54,244 nt of DNA from Rivularia sp. T60_A2020_040 (lineage in GTDB: Bacteria > Cyanobacteriota > Cyanobacteriia > Cyanobacteriales > Nostocaceae): assembly GCA_015272215.1 (NCBI GenBank), contig JACYMD010000121.1, positions 1 to 54,244 of the forward strand, in the 5' to 3' direction. The position numbers were made by a program, and so were the translations under genes. The notes beneath the pieces were generated by a model. The model was not told the origin of the DNA and made no database searches. It worked only from the letters and a program-made list of their open reading frames with translations. Numbering within the stretch: the first letter of the stretch is position 1; each line of letters begins with the position of its first letter. Shown here piece by piece: positions 16,699 to 26,900 of the stretch.

Positions 16699-16731
16699 CA
16701 GTTGATAGTTGACAGTTGACAGTTGACAGTT
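16681..16731. repeat. Heptamer STRR block overlapping a gene end
   Basis: Seven TTGACAG-type units begin inside the last codons of the receiver-kinase gene and supply its stop codon. Confidence 0.9.
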
Positions 16732-17031
16732 AGGAATTTTCTCTCGCCATCCCCCCATCACCCCATCCTCTACCTCTAGATAGAAGAATTATCAGTTATC
16801 TTCCTTAAGAGTGATAAGTACTCATGCTGAACTGTGTACAATCAAGCTTGAATCAAAACTGATCGGTTGGTAATGAAATTGGTGAAATATTTTTTACAGT
16901 CAGTATGAGAATTACAGTTTTTCTTTTTTTTTGTTGTTGATTTTTAAGTCATTGCTTCGCTTGAATCACATGACATAATGTTGAATTTTTGAACTGATAA
17001 TTAGTAGTTTGTTTATAAATGGGTGTTAAAA
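16732..17031. other. 300-bp spacer upstream of P450
   Basis: It contains ATCCCCCCATCACCCC low-complexity sequence and then AT-rich DNA. TTGAAT (16981-16986) is followed at a promoter-like distance by AT-rich sequence, but no convincing -10 or ribosome site is seen. Confidence 0.4.
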
Positions 17032-18381
17032 ATGTCTACAGATATATTTGAACTTGATGCTCCTAAAGGTAATTCAATTGCGGGTCATTTGTTAGATTTG
17101 GGTAGCCATCCTTTAGAATTTTTAACAGATTGCGGTCGCAATTATGGAGATATTGTTCCTTTACAATTGGGGTTAACTTCTGCTTGTTTGATTACCAATC
17201 CCAATTATATTGAACAAGTTCTCAAAGACCGAAATTCTTTTATCAAAAGTAGAGGTTTTCGCGCTCTTAAAACTTTACTTGGTGAAGGTTTACTTACCAA
17301 TGAAGGTGAATCTTGGTTTCGTCAGCGTCGATTAATTCAACCCGTTTTCCACCGAAATCAAATTAATGGTTACGGAAAAGTCATGGTGGAATACAGCGAA
17401 ATTATCAGAGATAGTTGGACTGACGGGGAAATCCGCGACGTTCACGCTGATATGATGAGCCTTACTCTCAAGATTGTGATGAAGTGCATTTTTAACCAAG
17501 ATGTTAGCGATAAGGAAGCCGAAAATGTCGCTAATGCATTGGATGTAGCAATGAATTGGTTTGAAAGCAAGCGTAAACAGAATTTTTTGATTTGGGAATG
17601 GTTCCCCAGACCGGAAAATATCCGCTATCGCAATGCTATTAGTAAAATGGATGAAAGTATTTACAGTATTATCCAGCAGCATCGCGATCGCAATTATCAA
17701 GATCAGGATAACGATTTGCTCTCAATGTTAATGCAAGCACGTTCGGAAGATGATAACTCTCAAATGAGCGATCGCCAATTACGCGATGAAGTGGCTACTT
17801 TGATGCTAGCAGGTCACGAAACTACTGCAAATGCTTTATCTTGGACGTGGATGCTTTTGGCTCAATATCCCCAGGTTGAAGCGAAATTATGGGATGAGTT
17901 AAAAACTGTTTTGGGTGGACGTTTACCGACTGTTGAAGATTTACCGCATTTGCAATATACCAACATGGTAATTCAAGAATCGATGCGGTTATATCCACCA
18001 GTGTCGATTTTTGGGCGTGAAGCTGTTGAAGATTATCAAGTTGATGGTTATCAAATTCCTGCTGGATGTGTGGTTATGATCAGTCAGTGGGTAATGCATC
18101 GTCATCCTAAATATTTTGAGAATTCTGAAGAATTTATTCCGGAGCGTTGGGAAAATGATTTAGAAAAACGCTTACCCAAGGGTGTTTATATACCTTTTGG
18201 CGATGGGCCACGGATTTGTATTGGTAAGGGTTTTGCGATGATGGAAGCGGTGCTTTTAGTTGCGACTATCGCTCAGAAATACCAATTAAAACTTGTTGAA
18301 AACCATCCGATAGTTCCTCAACCTTCCATAACTTTGCGACCAGAGCATGGTATTAAAGTAGAAATTAGAAAGCGCGATTGA
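17032..18381 (+). CDS. Cytochrome P450
   Basis: A soluble haem-thiolate monooxygenase of about 449 residues. The oxygen-binding I helix is AGHETTANALSW, the K helix has ESMRLYPP (ExxR), PERWEND is the PERF-type block, and the haem loop is FGDGPRICIGKGFA with C396. The ATG at 17032 (MSTDIFELD) is preferred; a GTG nine bases upstream is possible. The sequence resembles the fatty-acid or alkane hydroxylase-like P450s of cyanobacteria (CYP110/CYP197-like), but the family number is a guess. No ferredoxin or reductase gene is adjacent. The following gene starts in its stop region, so the pair is cotranscribed. Confidence 0.95.
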   Translation: MSTDIFELDAPKGNSIAGHLLDLGSHPLEFLTDCGRNYGDIVPLQLGLTSACLITNPNYIEQVLKDRNSFIKSRGFRALKTLLGEGLLTNEGESWFRQRRLIQPVFHRNQINGYGKVMVEYSEIIRDSWTDGEIRDVHADMMSLTLKIVMKCIFNQDVSDKEAENVANALDVAMNWFESKRKQNFLIWEWFPRPENIRYRNAISKMDESIYSIIQQHRDRNYQDQDNDLLSMLMQARSEDDNSQMSDRQLRDEVATLMLAGHETTANALSWTWMLLAQYPQVEAKLWDELKTVLGGRLPTVEDLPHLQYTNMVIQESMRLYPPVSIFGREAVEDYQVDGYQIPAGCVVMISQWVMHRHPKYFENSEEFIPERWENDLEKRLPKGVYIPFGDGPRICIGKGFAMMEAVLLVATIAQKYQLKLVENHPIVPQPSITLRPEHGIKVEIRKRD

Positions 18382-18392
18382 GGTTAATATCT

Positions 18393-19727
18393 GTGGATGC
18401 AATTTTAACAACGGCTAAAGAGTTACATTCAGAATTATTAGATTTTGTGTTGGATGCTGAGGACGATTTAGCAGTATCTTTAGAAGCTTTTAGTGCGGAA
18501 CATTTAGCTAATTTTTCTGATTCTCAATATCAAGGTGCTGTTCAAAATCAAATGGTGCTGAATATGTTTCTTACTGAAGGTAAAGTAGGAGATAAACAGC
18601 CAATCGATCTATTTTTGGAATCTCACCCCAAATTATCTTCTGAACAGCGAAATATTGTTGATAGTTTCCAGCGCAGTTTTGCAGGTTTGTTTGTAGTTAA
18701 AGATATTTTTGATGATGGTTTTGCATTGAGAAATTGGTTAACAGAAAAAGAATATATCGTTAAAATTAGCGAGCAAGAACAACAACAGTTAAAACGTGCA
18801 AAAGCAGCAGAAATATTGTTAGCGCGAATTGTACCCGTAAATAATCAATACTGGATGTTTTCTTCTCCAGTTACTGTAATGGGACGTTTGGGTAAACCAA
18901 AATTAGCCGTAGCAATTGGCAATTTTAAGAAGAATTATCAAAATTCTCTATACGGTGATGCACCAGAATTACTTGAAGAAGCATGGTTATCTGTAGAAAA
19001 ATACCACCAAGGGTTTATTGACTTTTTTAACAGTGATGAAATTACTTTACCGGGATATCAATTAGAACAAAAACTCAGTGAACTTCAAGAACAAGTTACT
19101 CAAAGTAAATTAGCAGCAGCAGGAATTGATAGTTCTAAATCTCTCAAGGAAATGGTGCAAGCAGCTGATATTTCTGATGAGGAAATGTCTGAAATAGTAG
19201 AAGAAATGGGTGTTGAAGGGAAAGCCGTTTCTCAGGTATTAGATAGTAACAAAAGTATCAAAATGGTAATGCCAAAAGTAGAATTACCTCCACACCTGAA
19301 AAAAGCCGAACAAGTTACCGTATTGAGCTTTCCTCGTTGGGGACAAATATTTTTAACAAACTATACTAAATTTAAGAGTTTGTTGATAAGTGACAATACC
19401 GACGAGCAAATAGATGCAAACAAATTGGTCAAAGAATATCTAGAATCTGCCGATATTAAAGCTTGTGTTTGGCAGCGTTTATCGGCAGAATATCCCGAAA
19501 AATTAGAGAAATTATTGCAGCAAGTATTAAATAGACCGGAATTTGATATTAAGCAAGATTTGGTGAGTTTGTTAAGTGAATTTCACAAAACTTTAAACCC
19601 AGTATTACCAGAAATTGCTAGCGTTCCATTACATCTACATAACCTTTTCCAAGAAGCATTAGCGGAAGTCAAAGGGAAGAGTAATAAGAAGGGTAAAACT
19701 AAGTCTAAAGGAGGATTTGGTGGATGA
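18393..19727 (+). CDS. Unknown protein coupled to the P450
   Basis: I do not recognise this 444-residue, soluble, acidic, mostly helical protein. It has a hydrophilic middle with EEMSEIVEEMGVEGKAV and ends in a lysine/glycine tail (KGKSNKKGKTKSKGGFGG). No ATG lies near the front. The GTG at 18393 has GAGG (18380-18383) at nine bases and is the best start. A TTG at 18378 overlapping the P450 stop is the alternative. The tight spacing argues for a role with the P450, perhaps as partner or substrate-binding protein. Function is unknown. Confidence 0.8.
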   Translation: MDAILTTAKELHSELLDFVLDAEDDLAVSLEAFSAEHLANFSDSQYQGAVQNQMVLNMFLTEGKVGDKQPIDLFLESHPKLSSEQRNIVDSFQRSFAGLFVVKDIFDDGFALRNWLTEKEYIVKISEQEQQQLKRAKAAEILLARIVPVNNQYWMFSSPVTVMGRLGKPKLAVAIGNFKKNYQNSLYGDAPELLEEAWLSVEKYHQGFIDFFNSDEITLPGYQLEQKLSELQEQVTQSKLAAAGIDSSKSLKEMVQAADISDEEMSEIVEEMGVEGKAVSQVLDSNKSIKMVMPKVELPPHLKKAEQVTVLSFPRWGQIFLTNYTKFKSLLISDNTDEQIDANKLVKEYLESADIKACVWQRLSAEYPEKLEKLLQQVLNRPEFDIKQDLVSLLSEFHKTLNPVLPEIASVPLHLHNLFQEALAEVKGKSNKKGKTKSKGGFGG

Positions 19728-20247
19728 AGAATAGCAAAGAATCATAAAATATTAAGTTAGGGAATAGGGAAGTATTTGTAATTTATAATTGTAGTGCGAG
19801 CCGGAAAGCTCCCTAGCAATATCAAATACTCTTGCTCGTTTTTTTCAAAAGTCTTCTACGGGGAACCGAGTAGTAAATTAGTACACCAAAAAAATATTCT
19901 TTCCCCCTACTCCCTAATCCCTAATCCCTGGCTTTTCAAATCAGTTAGAAAGTAATAGCAATTTAGAAAATGAGTGCGACGGATAGAATCATCTAACCCA
20001 GATACACAAACGAGTTTGCAATCCAAAATCCAAAACTTGTGCTGAGCTTGCCGAAGTATCTAAAATCCAAAATGGGATAATTATCTTTAAGTGCCTACCT
20101 TCTGATTTAATGGCTGCTCAACCAAGGTGAAATTTCTATTCCTCTCGAATATCAATATTACTTCTCACTATAGATTTGCAAAAGATTGGAAATTGATAAA
20201 TTAGGGATAACAAAACAAACACAACTCTTGTTGAGGAGAATAAAATT
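19728..20247. other. 520-bp spacer with a hairpin repeat
   Basis: No gene is seen. The stretch 19786-19815 (GTAGTGCGAGCCGGAAAGCT and following) is an inverted copy of the hairpin repeat at 4915-4945. CCCTAATCCCTAATCCCTGG at 19910-19930 and CAAAATCCAAAACTTG near 20025 are common short repeats. GGAG just before 20248 is the ribosome site of the next gene. Confidence 0.5.
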
Positions 20248-20517
20248 ATGAATATTATTGCATGGGTTATTTTAGGTCTGATAGCTGGTGCTATTGCTAA
20301 AGCTATTTACCCTGGTCATCAAGGTGGTGGAATACTAGCAACAATGCTTTTAGGTATCGTTGGTGCATTTATTGGTGGAAGCTTATTCACATTTTTTAAT
20401 ACGGGGACATTAGCCCTAACCGCTACTAGTTTTAGCATCGGTGGATTTATAGTTGCTATTATCGGTGCAATGATTGCTATCTTTATCTGGGGTTTAGTTA
20501 CTAGAAGTGCTGCGTAA
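20248..20517 (+). CDS. GlsB/YeaQ/YmgE-family small membrane protein
   Basis: An 89-residue, almost wholly hydrophobic protein with three membrane helices. The family pattern is clear: WVILGLIAGAIAKAIYPG, then GGGILATMLLGIVGAFIGG and a final GAMIAIFIWGLV. Members are called transglycosylase-associated or general stress proteins and sit in the inner membrane; biochemical function is poorly known. A good ribosome site (GAGGAG) precedes the ATG. A long-stem hairpin with a T-run follows, so it is probably a single-gene unit. Nearby CsbD and Mn catalase genes suggest a stress setting. Confidence 0.9.
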   Translation: MNIIAWVILGLIAGAIAKAIYPGHQGGGILATMLLGIVGAFIGGSLFTFFNTGTLALTATSFSIGGFIVAIIGAMIAIFIWGLVTRSAA

Positions 20518-20531
20518 TAAATACTCCGTAA

Positions 20532-20652
20532 AGATTCTCTTGGACTGCTGGCAACTCGTTTAAAGGGATGGGGAGACTATATAGATATAGCTGAGAAAAT
20601 AATTAATCGTTTCTTAATTATTAATCCCCTTGCCAAGAGAATCTATTTTTTT
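20532..20652 (+). terminator. Long-loop hairpin with T-run
   Basis: AGATTCTCTTGG (20532-20543) is perfectly inverted at 20633-20644 and followed by ATTTTTTTT. The loop is 89 nt. It should end transcription of the GlsB-like gene; the large loop may itself be a small structured RNA. Confidence 0.6.
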
Positions 20653-20703
20653 TAATAAATTCCCGCCATATCAGGGAAGTAAATTGTAACTTGGAATTGT
20701 AAT

Positions 20704-21045
20704 ATGACTAATCAAGATAAAAAACAACCTTTAACACCTGAGCAAGTTGATTTAGAACAAAAAGATCAACAAAAACAAGAATTAAAAAACGCAGATAATT
20801 CTCATGTGTTAAATCCTGGAGACAGGGTTGATGAAAGTAAGTCCTTAGATGAAAAAGCGCAGCAAGTAGCTGTAGATGCTCCCGATATCACTGGAGATCA
20901 CATTACTGTTCCCACTTACTTTGTAGTTGAAGACAAAGAAACTGGTGAGGAAGAAGCATTACACCACGTTAAAGATGCTGAAGAAATTTCTGATGTAATT
21001 CGTCAAGCAAGAGTTGATGAAGACGGTAATCGAAAATGGAATTAA
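20704..21045 (+). CDS. Small hydrophilic protein of unknown function
   Basis: A 113-residue protein, very rich in Q, D, E and K. The first 60 residues look disordered; the second half (ITVPTYFVVEDKETGEEEAL and on to VIRQARVDEDGNRKW) could form a small beta-alpha fold. There is no membrane segment or signal peptide. It stands alone between two hairpins. Its composition resembles stress- or desiccation-type proteins, but I do not recognise a family. Confidence 0.7.
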   Translation: MTNQDKKQPLTPEQVDLEQKDQQKQELKNADNSHVLNPGDRVDESKSLDEKAQQVAVDAPDITGDHITVPTYFVVEDKETGEEEALHHVKDAEEISDVIRQARVDEDGNRKWN

Positions 21046-21060
21046 AGTTTAGTTTTAATT

Positions 21061-21129
21061 AGAAGTCGGATTTTTGAGGTTAAATACCTGTCAAACAAGA
21101 CAATCATTCATTCTAAAAAACCGACTTCT
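21061..21129 (+). terminator. AAGTCGG-type hairpin
   Basis: AGAAGTCGG (21061-21069) plus a T-run is inverted as CCGACTTCT (21121-21129) preceded by an A-run. A third direct copy starts at 21149. The same paired motif occurs at 31537-31598 and 47001-47062, so it is a dispersed element that may act as a two-way terminator. Confidence 0.55.
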
Positions 21130-21387
21130 TATTTGAGCAAAAATAATCAGAAGTCGGGTTTTTGAAGTTAAATATTACTGATTGGGAAATATATTATACA
21201 CCGAGAGCTTATCAGGTGAATTTGTCAAACTTTGATGATTTTACACTGTTTGATGATTCAACTTATAGTATGATGTTGAACTAGACTTGATTAATTATTG
21301 TCAAGGAGTTTTTCAACAATAAACCTGTTGTTTACAGTTTTAGGAACTAATTTTTATTAAACGGGCGTAAAACCCCTGCTTTAACTC

Positions 21388-21556
21388 AATAGAGTTCAGT
21401 AAGGATATAAATTAATTATCGCAAACAAAACAGATCGACTTTTTTGGAGGGGGTTTGGGGGACGCAACCGTCACCCAATCGGGGGTTTGGGGGAGAATCC
21501 CCCAATTCTTGGTTCTCAATAAATTGATTGACGGACAACCTTAACTGAACTGTATT
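21388..21556. mobile_element. MITE-like element, 169 bp, with terminal inverted repeats
   Basis: The left end AATAGAGTTCAGTAAGG (21388-21404) is a degenerate inverse of the right end CCTTAACTGAACTGTATT (21539-21556). A second copy begins at 54149 with the intact end AATACAGTTCAGTTAAGG and matches this one almost base for base for about 90 bp until the window ends. It carries no ORF; the middle has the G-rich GGAGGGGGTTTGGGGGA block and a GGGGGATT/AATCCCCC hairpin. Confidence 0.75.
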
Positions 21557-21614
21557 GTGCTTTAACTTAAATTTGATTTAAAGCAGTTTGCAACTTAATT
21601 TGGAGAAACAAACA

Positions 21615-22187
21615 ATGAACTTTCGACAATTCAAACTTGCTTGTTCCGTTGCTAGTCTTAGTGCAGCTATCTTAACCGTTAGTGCAGTAAAAGCCCAAGC
21701 GCAAACTCAAAATAATAACTTATACGTTGAAAAAGCACCTGAAAAAGTCGCACAATTTACACCCGGTAGAACTACTCGTTCTGGTCCGAGTTATCTTGGA
21801 GTAGGTGGATTTGTTAGTTTTGATGATAATAGTGCATTAGGTGATGGTGCTTTTTCAGTAATTAGTAAAATTGGTTTGAGCAGAAACTTTTCTATACGTC
21901 CATCGGCTTTACTTAATAATGATCCCGTATTCCTAATTCCCCTCACAATTGATTTTCCCGTTGATGACGTTGCCAATACCGGAATTCAAAGACTTAGTGT
22001 TGCACCTTATTTAGGTGCGGGAGTTACGATTAACACTGATAACGATGCTGATGTTGGTTTCCTGCTTACCGGAGGAGTTGACGTTCCCGTTTCGCGAAGA
22101 ATTACAGCAACCGGAGGTGTTAACATTGGCTTTTCTGATGATAATACTGATGTCGGATTGCTTTTGGGTGTAGGGTACAACTTCTAA
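21615..22187 (+). CDS. Exported outer-membrane beta-barrel-like protein
   Basis: A protein of about 190 residues with a Sec signal peptide (MNFRQFKLACSVASLSAAIL, cleavage near AQAQ). The rest is alternating beta strands rich in G, V and D/N turns (SYLGVGGFVSFDDNSALG, APYLGAGVTINTDNDADVG, GGVNIGFSDDN) and ends in F (LLGVGYNF), the usual outer-membrane barrel signal. I choose the ATG at 21615 with GGAG at 21602-21605; the frame runs on to a TTG upstream. It is probably a small eight-strand barrel. A MITE-like repeat lies immediately upstream and a strong hairpin downstream. Confidence 0.85.
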   Translation: MNFRQFKLACSVASLSAAILTVSAVKAQAQTQNNNLYVEKAPEKVAQFTPGRTTRSGPSYLGVGGFVSFDDNSALGDGAFSVISKIGLSRNFSIRPSALLNNDPVFLIPLTIDFPVDDVANTGIQRLSVAPYLGAGVTINTDNDADVGFLLTGGVDVPVSRRITATGGVNIGFSDDNTDVGLLLGVGYNF

Positions 22188-22201
22188 CAATTTATAAAAA
22201 C

Positions 22202-22260
22202 AAACCCCGACTTATGTATTTTAAATAATATATTTTAAATACAGGTCGGGGTTTATTTTA
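22202..22260. terminator. Hairpin terminator, possibly two-way
   Basis: AAACCCCGAC (22202-22211) pairs with GTCGGGGTTT (22245-22254), with further TATTTTAAAT/ATTTAAAATA pairing inside, followed by ATTTTA. It lies between convergent genes. Confidence 0.7.
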
Positions 22261-22283
22261 TATTAAAAAATACTGCAAAAATA

Positions 22284-22508
22284 TTACAAACCGGGGTTGT
22301 CTGATTTGTCAATATTTGGAACAATATCAGGACGTTCTTTATCTTCCCAACCTACCGGACGTTTGGAATTGTACCAAGCAATAGAACCGATGGTAGTAGC
22401 TGCAACAAAGCCGAGAACAACTATTCCGGTTAGGGACATATAGTAATCAGAACGACCGTAGGAATTGTCGATTAGCTCTGCTAAAAGGTAGTTTAAAGAA
22501 ATGTTCAT
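22284..22508 (-). CDS. Small single-helix membrane protein
   Basis: A 74-residue protein with one membrane helix (SLTGIVVLGFVAATTIGSIAW, trimmed here) and a charged C-terminus (YNSKRPVGWEDKERPDIVP). The helix plus IGSxAWYxxxRP shape is faintly like Psb35-related photosystem II assembly proteins, but this is weak. AGG lies about ten bases upstream of the ATG at 22508; M24 is an alternative start. It is convergent with the outer-membrane protein gene and shares its terminator. Confidence 0.65.
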   Translation of the reverse strand: MNISLNYLLAELIDNSYGRSDYYMSLTGIVVLGFVAATTIGSIAWYNSKRPVGWEDKERPDIVPNIDKSDNPGL

Positions 22509-22804
22509 TGTGAAAGCCTAAATTTGAACAACTAATTAGTTAATTATTCGGATGTATTTCAATCAGAAATTAATCAAAATTCTCACATTTTTTATTGTCA
22601 CTTGTCAATCAATTATTTAATAATTTAAATAATTATTCAAAAATTAAAGTTTCCACAACTAAAAAACAAATAGAATAATTCAGAAGTTAAAAAACATTCT
22701 AACTCCTGAATAATGACAACTCAATTTTCCCACAAAAAAACACTAACTAACTGGTTTCAGAGGTTTATAGGAATTCTGAAATTAAGTTTATTAATGACTA
22801 AAAA

Positions 22805-22987
22805 TTAGTCAATTGCTTTTTTAACTTTGTCTTTTGCATTTTCAACTGTGTGGCGAGCTTCTGCTTCAGCTTGCTTAGCTTTTCCTTCAGCTTGATCTTC
22901 GGTATCTCCGGTGATGTTACCCATTGCTTCTTGAGCTTTACCTTCGATATTTTTAGCAGTTGCTTTTGCTCTATCTTCTGTACTCAT
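22805..22987 (-). CDS. CsbD-family stress protein
   Basis: A 60-residue, highly charged helical protein. NIEGKAQEAMGNITGD and KAKQAEAEARHTVENAKDK match the CsbD pattern (GkxkexxGxxtGdxxxxxeGkxkq). CsbD proteins are general-stress proteins with no known catalytic role. AAGGAG lies about seven bases before the ATG, one of the best ribosome sites in the window, so strong expression is likely. The gene is alone, with AT-rich spacers on both sides. Confidence 0.92.
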   Translation of the reverse strand: MSTEDRAKATAKNIEGKAQEAMGNITGDTEDQAEGKAKQAEAEARHTVENAKDKVKKAID

Positions 22988-23324
22988 AATTGACTCCTTA
23001 AATTTTTATGCTTAACCAAAAAGTTGGTTGTTTGTTTTTCTTTCTTACCTCCTATATTAATTGTTTACTTTTGGTTATTGCTCTACCATGAGAAACGTTT
23101 TCTAATGTTTTATCTCTATCTATCTGTATAGATAATTTAGATATATTTAGGAGTTTATATAACGAGTCAGAAATTTATAATCGCTGTAATTTGAATAGAA
23201 TCTAGACAAAATCTCACTATCTCCTCATACTTCAACTTGGATTGCTATAATAATCATTCAATCTTGATTGGACTTTTGTCTCGGAGTTATTTTGATATAC
23301 ATATAAATAATTAATTGCTTGTCA
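22988..23324. other. AT-rich spacer, 337 bp
   Basis: It must contain the CsbD promoter. TATCTATCTGTATAGATA (about 23116-23133) is partly palindromic. Nothing else stands out. Confidence 0.4.
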
Positions 23325-23537
23325 TTACTTGCGATAAACGGAACGAAACAAAGAATCGAGAACATCGGCTTGATTAACTTGCTCTAATGCCCGAAAACTG
23401 ATAATATCTCCGACATTCAGGATGATATTACCTTGTTTGTCGCGAACAGTTCGTTTTACTGGATAGCCTAATATGGCTTTAATTTCTTTATCTTGTTGAA
23501 TTTGATCGATATTTCTATAATTAATCATAGTTAACAT
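23325..23537 (-). CDS. Small unknown protein, PRC-barrel-like
   Basis: A 70-residue soluble protein. ILGYPVKRTVRDKQGNIILN, followed by VGDIISFRALEQVNQADVLD, has the beta-strand pattern of a small barrel like the PRC domain and ends in a helix (LDSLFRSVYRK). It is unrecognised at family level. Two in-frame ATGs (23537 and 23528) are possible. It lies among small stress proteins, upstream of the ethylene-receptor-like kinase but on the other strand. Confidence 0.6.
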   Translation of the reverse strand: MLTMINYRNIDQIQQDKEIKAILGYPVKRTVRDKQGNIILNVGDIISFRALEQVNQADVLDSLFRSVYRK

Positions 23538-23971
23538 TGTTGAGTCTTAATAATTTAATCCATAATTAAAATTTGGTCTTCTTCTATTTGGTTATTTAAT
23601 TAATTTAAAAATGAATCATAGAAAAGCCTACCTTATATATAAGTAAAAACTGCCTGATTTTTCATCGTTCTACAGTCGCACTCATACTCTATTAAAAGAT
23701 AAATCCTGCATCCTCCTTAAGAAGGATATATATTTTTTTGACATTTTTCTTGATGTTTTGTTACAAGGCTTTACGATTTGTCATATCAAGCTAAGTAATT
23801 GCTCCCTATTGAATTGTTAAATAGCATCTGAAATCAAGGATATTAAAATGTATCAAGGGAAAGCAGAGTAAATAATGGAGGTTAATTGTTTTACATGAAT
23901 TTGGCACAAACTAAAAAATAGTTAAAAATAGTTAAAAATATAAATATTATCTGGTAATTTTTTGGTAAGAA
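23538..23971. other. Divergent 434-bp spacer
   Basis: AT-rich DNA between the small protein gene and the large kinase. AAAAATAGTTAAAAATAGTT repeats occur near 23915-23940. Promoters for both genes must be here but I cannot place them. Confidence 0.4.
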
Positions 23972-26900
23972 ATGCTCCCAATTACAACGAACCTTTTAAC
24001 AACTGCTTCTTTTATGCCTCATGGTACCTGCTATCTGTGGAAACCTGGATTAGTAGGGCTACATTTGGTAAGTGACGCTGTTACTGTTTTATCTTATTTT
24101 TCTATTCCCATAACTCTGATATATATTCTTCGCAAACGAGCGGATATTCCCTTTAATGGGATTTTCTGGCTATTTGCTAGTTTTATTATTTTTTGCGGTA
24201 GCGGACATTTGATGGATATCTGGACGTTATGGCATCCGGATTACTGGATTTCGGGTTATATTAGAGCAATTACTGCTATCGTGTCATTAATAACGGCAAT
24301 TGCTTTAACTAATTTAATTCCGCAAATTTTAGCTTTACCAACACCTGAGAAACTACAGCAAGAAATTCAAATTAGAAAACAAAAAGAGCAATTTTTACGC
24401 AGTATTTACGAAGGGGTAACAGAGGCAATTTTCGTAGTTGATACTACTCAAAAAGACGAATTTATCTATACAAGTATTAATCCAGTTACTGAAAGAGTAA
24501 TGGGGATTAGCTCCAAGGAAGTTCAAGGAAAAACTCCGGAAGAAATTCTCCCCAAGAACTCTGCAACAGCAGTTAGAGAGCGTTACAATCACTGCTTGTC
24601 AACTGGGGAAAGTATTACTTATGAAGAATGTTTAAAATTTAATGACTCAGAAGAAGATTCTTGGTGGTTAACCAGCTTAAAACCATTGTATGACGAAGCC
24701 AACCAAATTTATCGGATTATCGGTACCAGTGTTAGTATCACTCAACGCAAACAAGCGGAAGCGCAATTACAAGAAAGTGAACGTCGGTTTCGAGCAATTT
24801 TTAATTCGATGTTTCAATTTATCGGCTTACTGAAACCGGATGGTACTTTACTCGAAGTCAATCAAACTGCTTTGGATTTTGGGGGAATAAGTAAAGAAGA
24901 GGTAGTAAATCGACCATTTTGGCAAAGTTATTGGTGGACAATTTCTCCGGAAACGCAGTATTCATTACAACAAGCCATCAAAAAAGCTGCAAATGGTGAG
25001 TTTGTTCGCTATGAAGTAGATTTATTCGGGGCTGGCGATAAAGTGACTACTATTGATTTTTCTGTAAAACCTGTATTTAATGAACAGGGAGAAGTAGAAT
25101 TATTGATTCCCGAAGGGCGTGATATTACGGATAAAAAACTGATGATTCAAGCGCTGCAAAAAAGCGAAGAACGTTGGCAACTTGCTTTGCAGGGTACTGG
25201 AGACGGTATATTTGACTGGAATATTGCTACTAACGAAGCTTTTTTCTCAACTCGGTATAAAGAAATGCTGGGGTATGAAGATGGGGAAGTAGAAAACAGC
25301 TACCAAGGATGGGAAAATTTGATTCATCCAGAAGATATTGAATTAACCCAAGCAACTTGGAATGCTTACTTAAATCATCAAATTCCTCGGTATCAGGTTG
25401 AGTTTCGTTTACGCTGTAAAGATGGCAGCTATAAATGGATTTTAGCTCGCGGTATGGCTTTGTGGAATCAAATTGGAGTTGCAATTCGGATGATTGGTTC
25501 CCATCAAGATATTAGCGTTCGCAAAGCAGCCCAAGCGGAAATTGTACGTTTGAATCAAGAATTAGAAGCGCGAGTTAAACAACGAACAGCGCAGTTAGAA
25601 GAATCAAATCGACGTAAAGACGAGTTAATTAAAAGCGAGCAATCGGCAAGAGCAGAAGTCAAAATTTATGAGGATATTGTCAGAAACATCCAAATTGGTT
25701 TGTGTATTTGGCAGATGAATGACCTTAACGATATTACCAGTTTTGAGTTGGTAACTACTAATCCTGCGGCATCACGAATGTTGGGTTTAGATATCCAAAA
25801 TTATCTCGGTAAGTCTATAGAGGAATGTTTTCCTAGTATGTTAAATGAAGAACATCTCATCCAGTTAGAGACTTATGCTCAAGTAGTTAAAACTAAGCAA
25901 GTTAAAAATTTAGGAGAATTCCCTTACGGTGACGAACGAATTTATCGGTCATTTTTTGAAGTAACTGCTTTTCCTTTACCAGGTAACTTGGTTGGTGTAG
26001 CTTTTGATAATGTTACCCAACGTAAACGCATGGAAACAGCGTTAGCAGAAAGTGAACGGTTGTATCGGAATGTAGTTAATAGCGTTAAAGAAGTCGTTTT
26101 TCAAATCGATAAAACTGGTTGTTGGACATTCTTAAGTGCAGCTTGGATTGATATTACTGGTTATAGTATCAAAGAGAGTTTATCTAAATACTTTGCAAAT
26201 TTGATGTATGGGGAAGAAGAACAAATTAAGGGTAGAGAATTATTTGCATCAGTAATTTCAGGAGAAGAAGAACATTTTCAATATGAATTTCGCATCCTAA
26301 CTCAAAATGGTAATTTCCGTTGGTTGGAAATGTACGCACAATTGGAAAATAATTCTGAGGGTGAACAAATTGGTGTTTATGGTACTCTCAATGATGTTAC
26401 CGAACGCAAGCAAACGGAAGCTGTTTTACAAGCTAGAGCTGATGAATTAGCTCAAATTAACTTGATGTTGTTACAAACTACCAGGGAGTTAGAAAAACGC
26501 AACAAAGAATTAGATCAGTTTGCTTATGTCACATCCCACGATTTGAAAGCACCTCTTAGAGCCATCGCAAATTTATCGGAGTGGATTGAGGAAGATTTAC
26601 AAGAAGTGATAACTGCGGATACACAAAAGCAAATGAACTTATTACGGGGAAGAGTTCATCGTATGGAAGCTTTGATTAACGGACTTTTAAAATATTCCCG
26701 TATCGGAAGAGTCAAAACCGAACCGGAAACAGTTAATGTTAGTCAACTTCTAACAGAAATAATTGACTCAATTGCTCCTCCCGAAGAGTTTACCATTGAG
26801 ATTGTCGGACAAATGCCTACCTTGGTGACAGAAAAAATTCCTTTACAACAGGTTTTTAGTAATTTAATTAGTAATGCTGTCAAACATCACCATCGCGCAG

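Noticed and set aside
20544-20632. Small noncoding RNA in the loop of the long hairpin
   Set aside because: No promoter or conserved structure is visible; kept as part of the terminator entry only.
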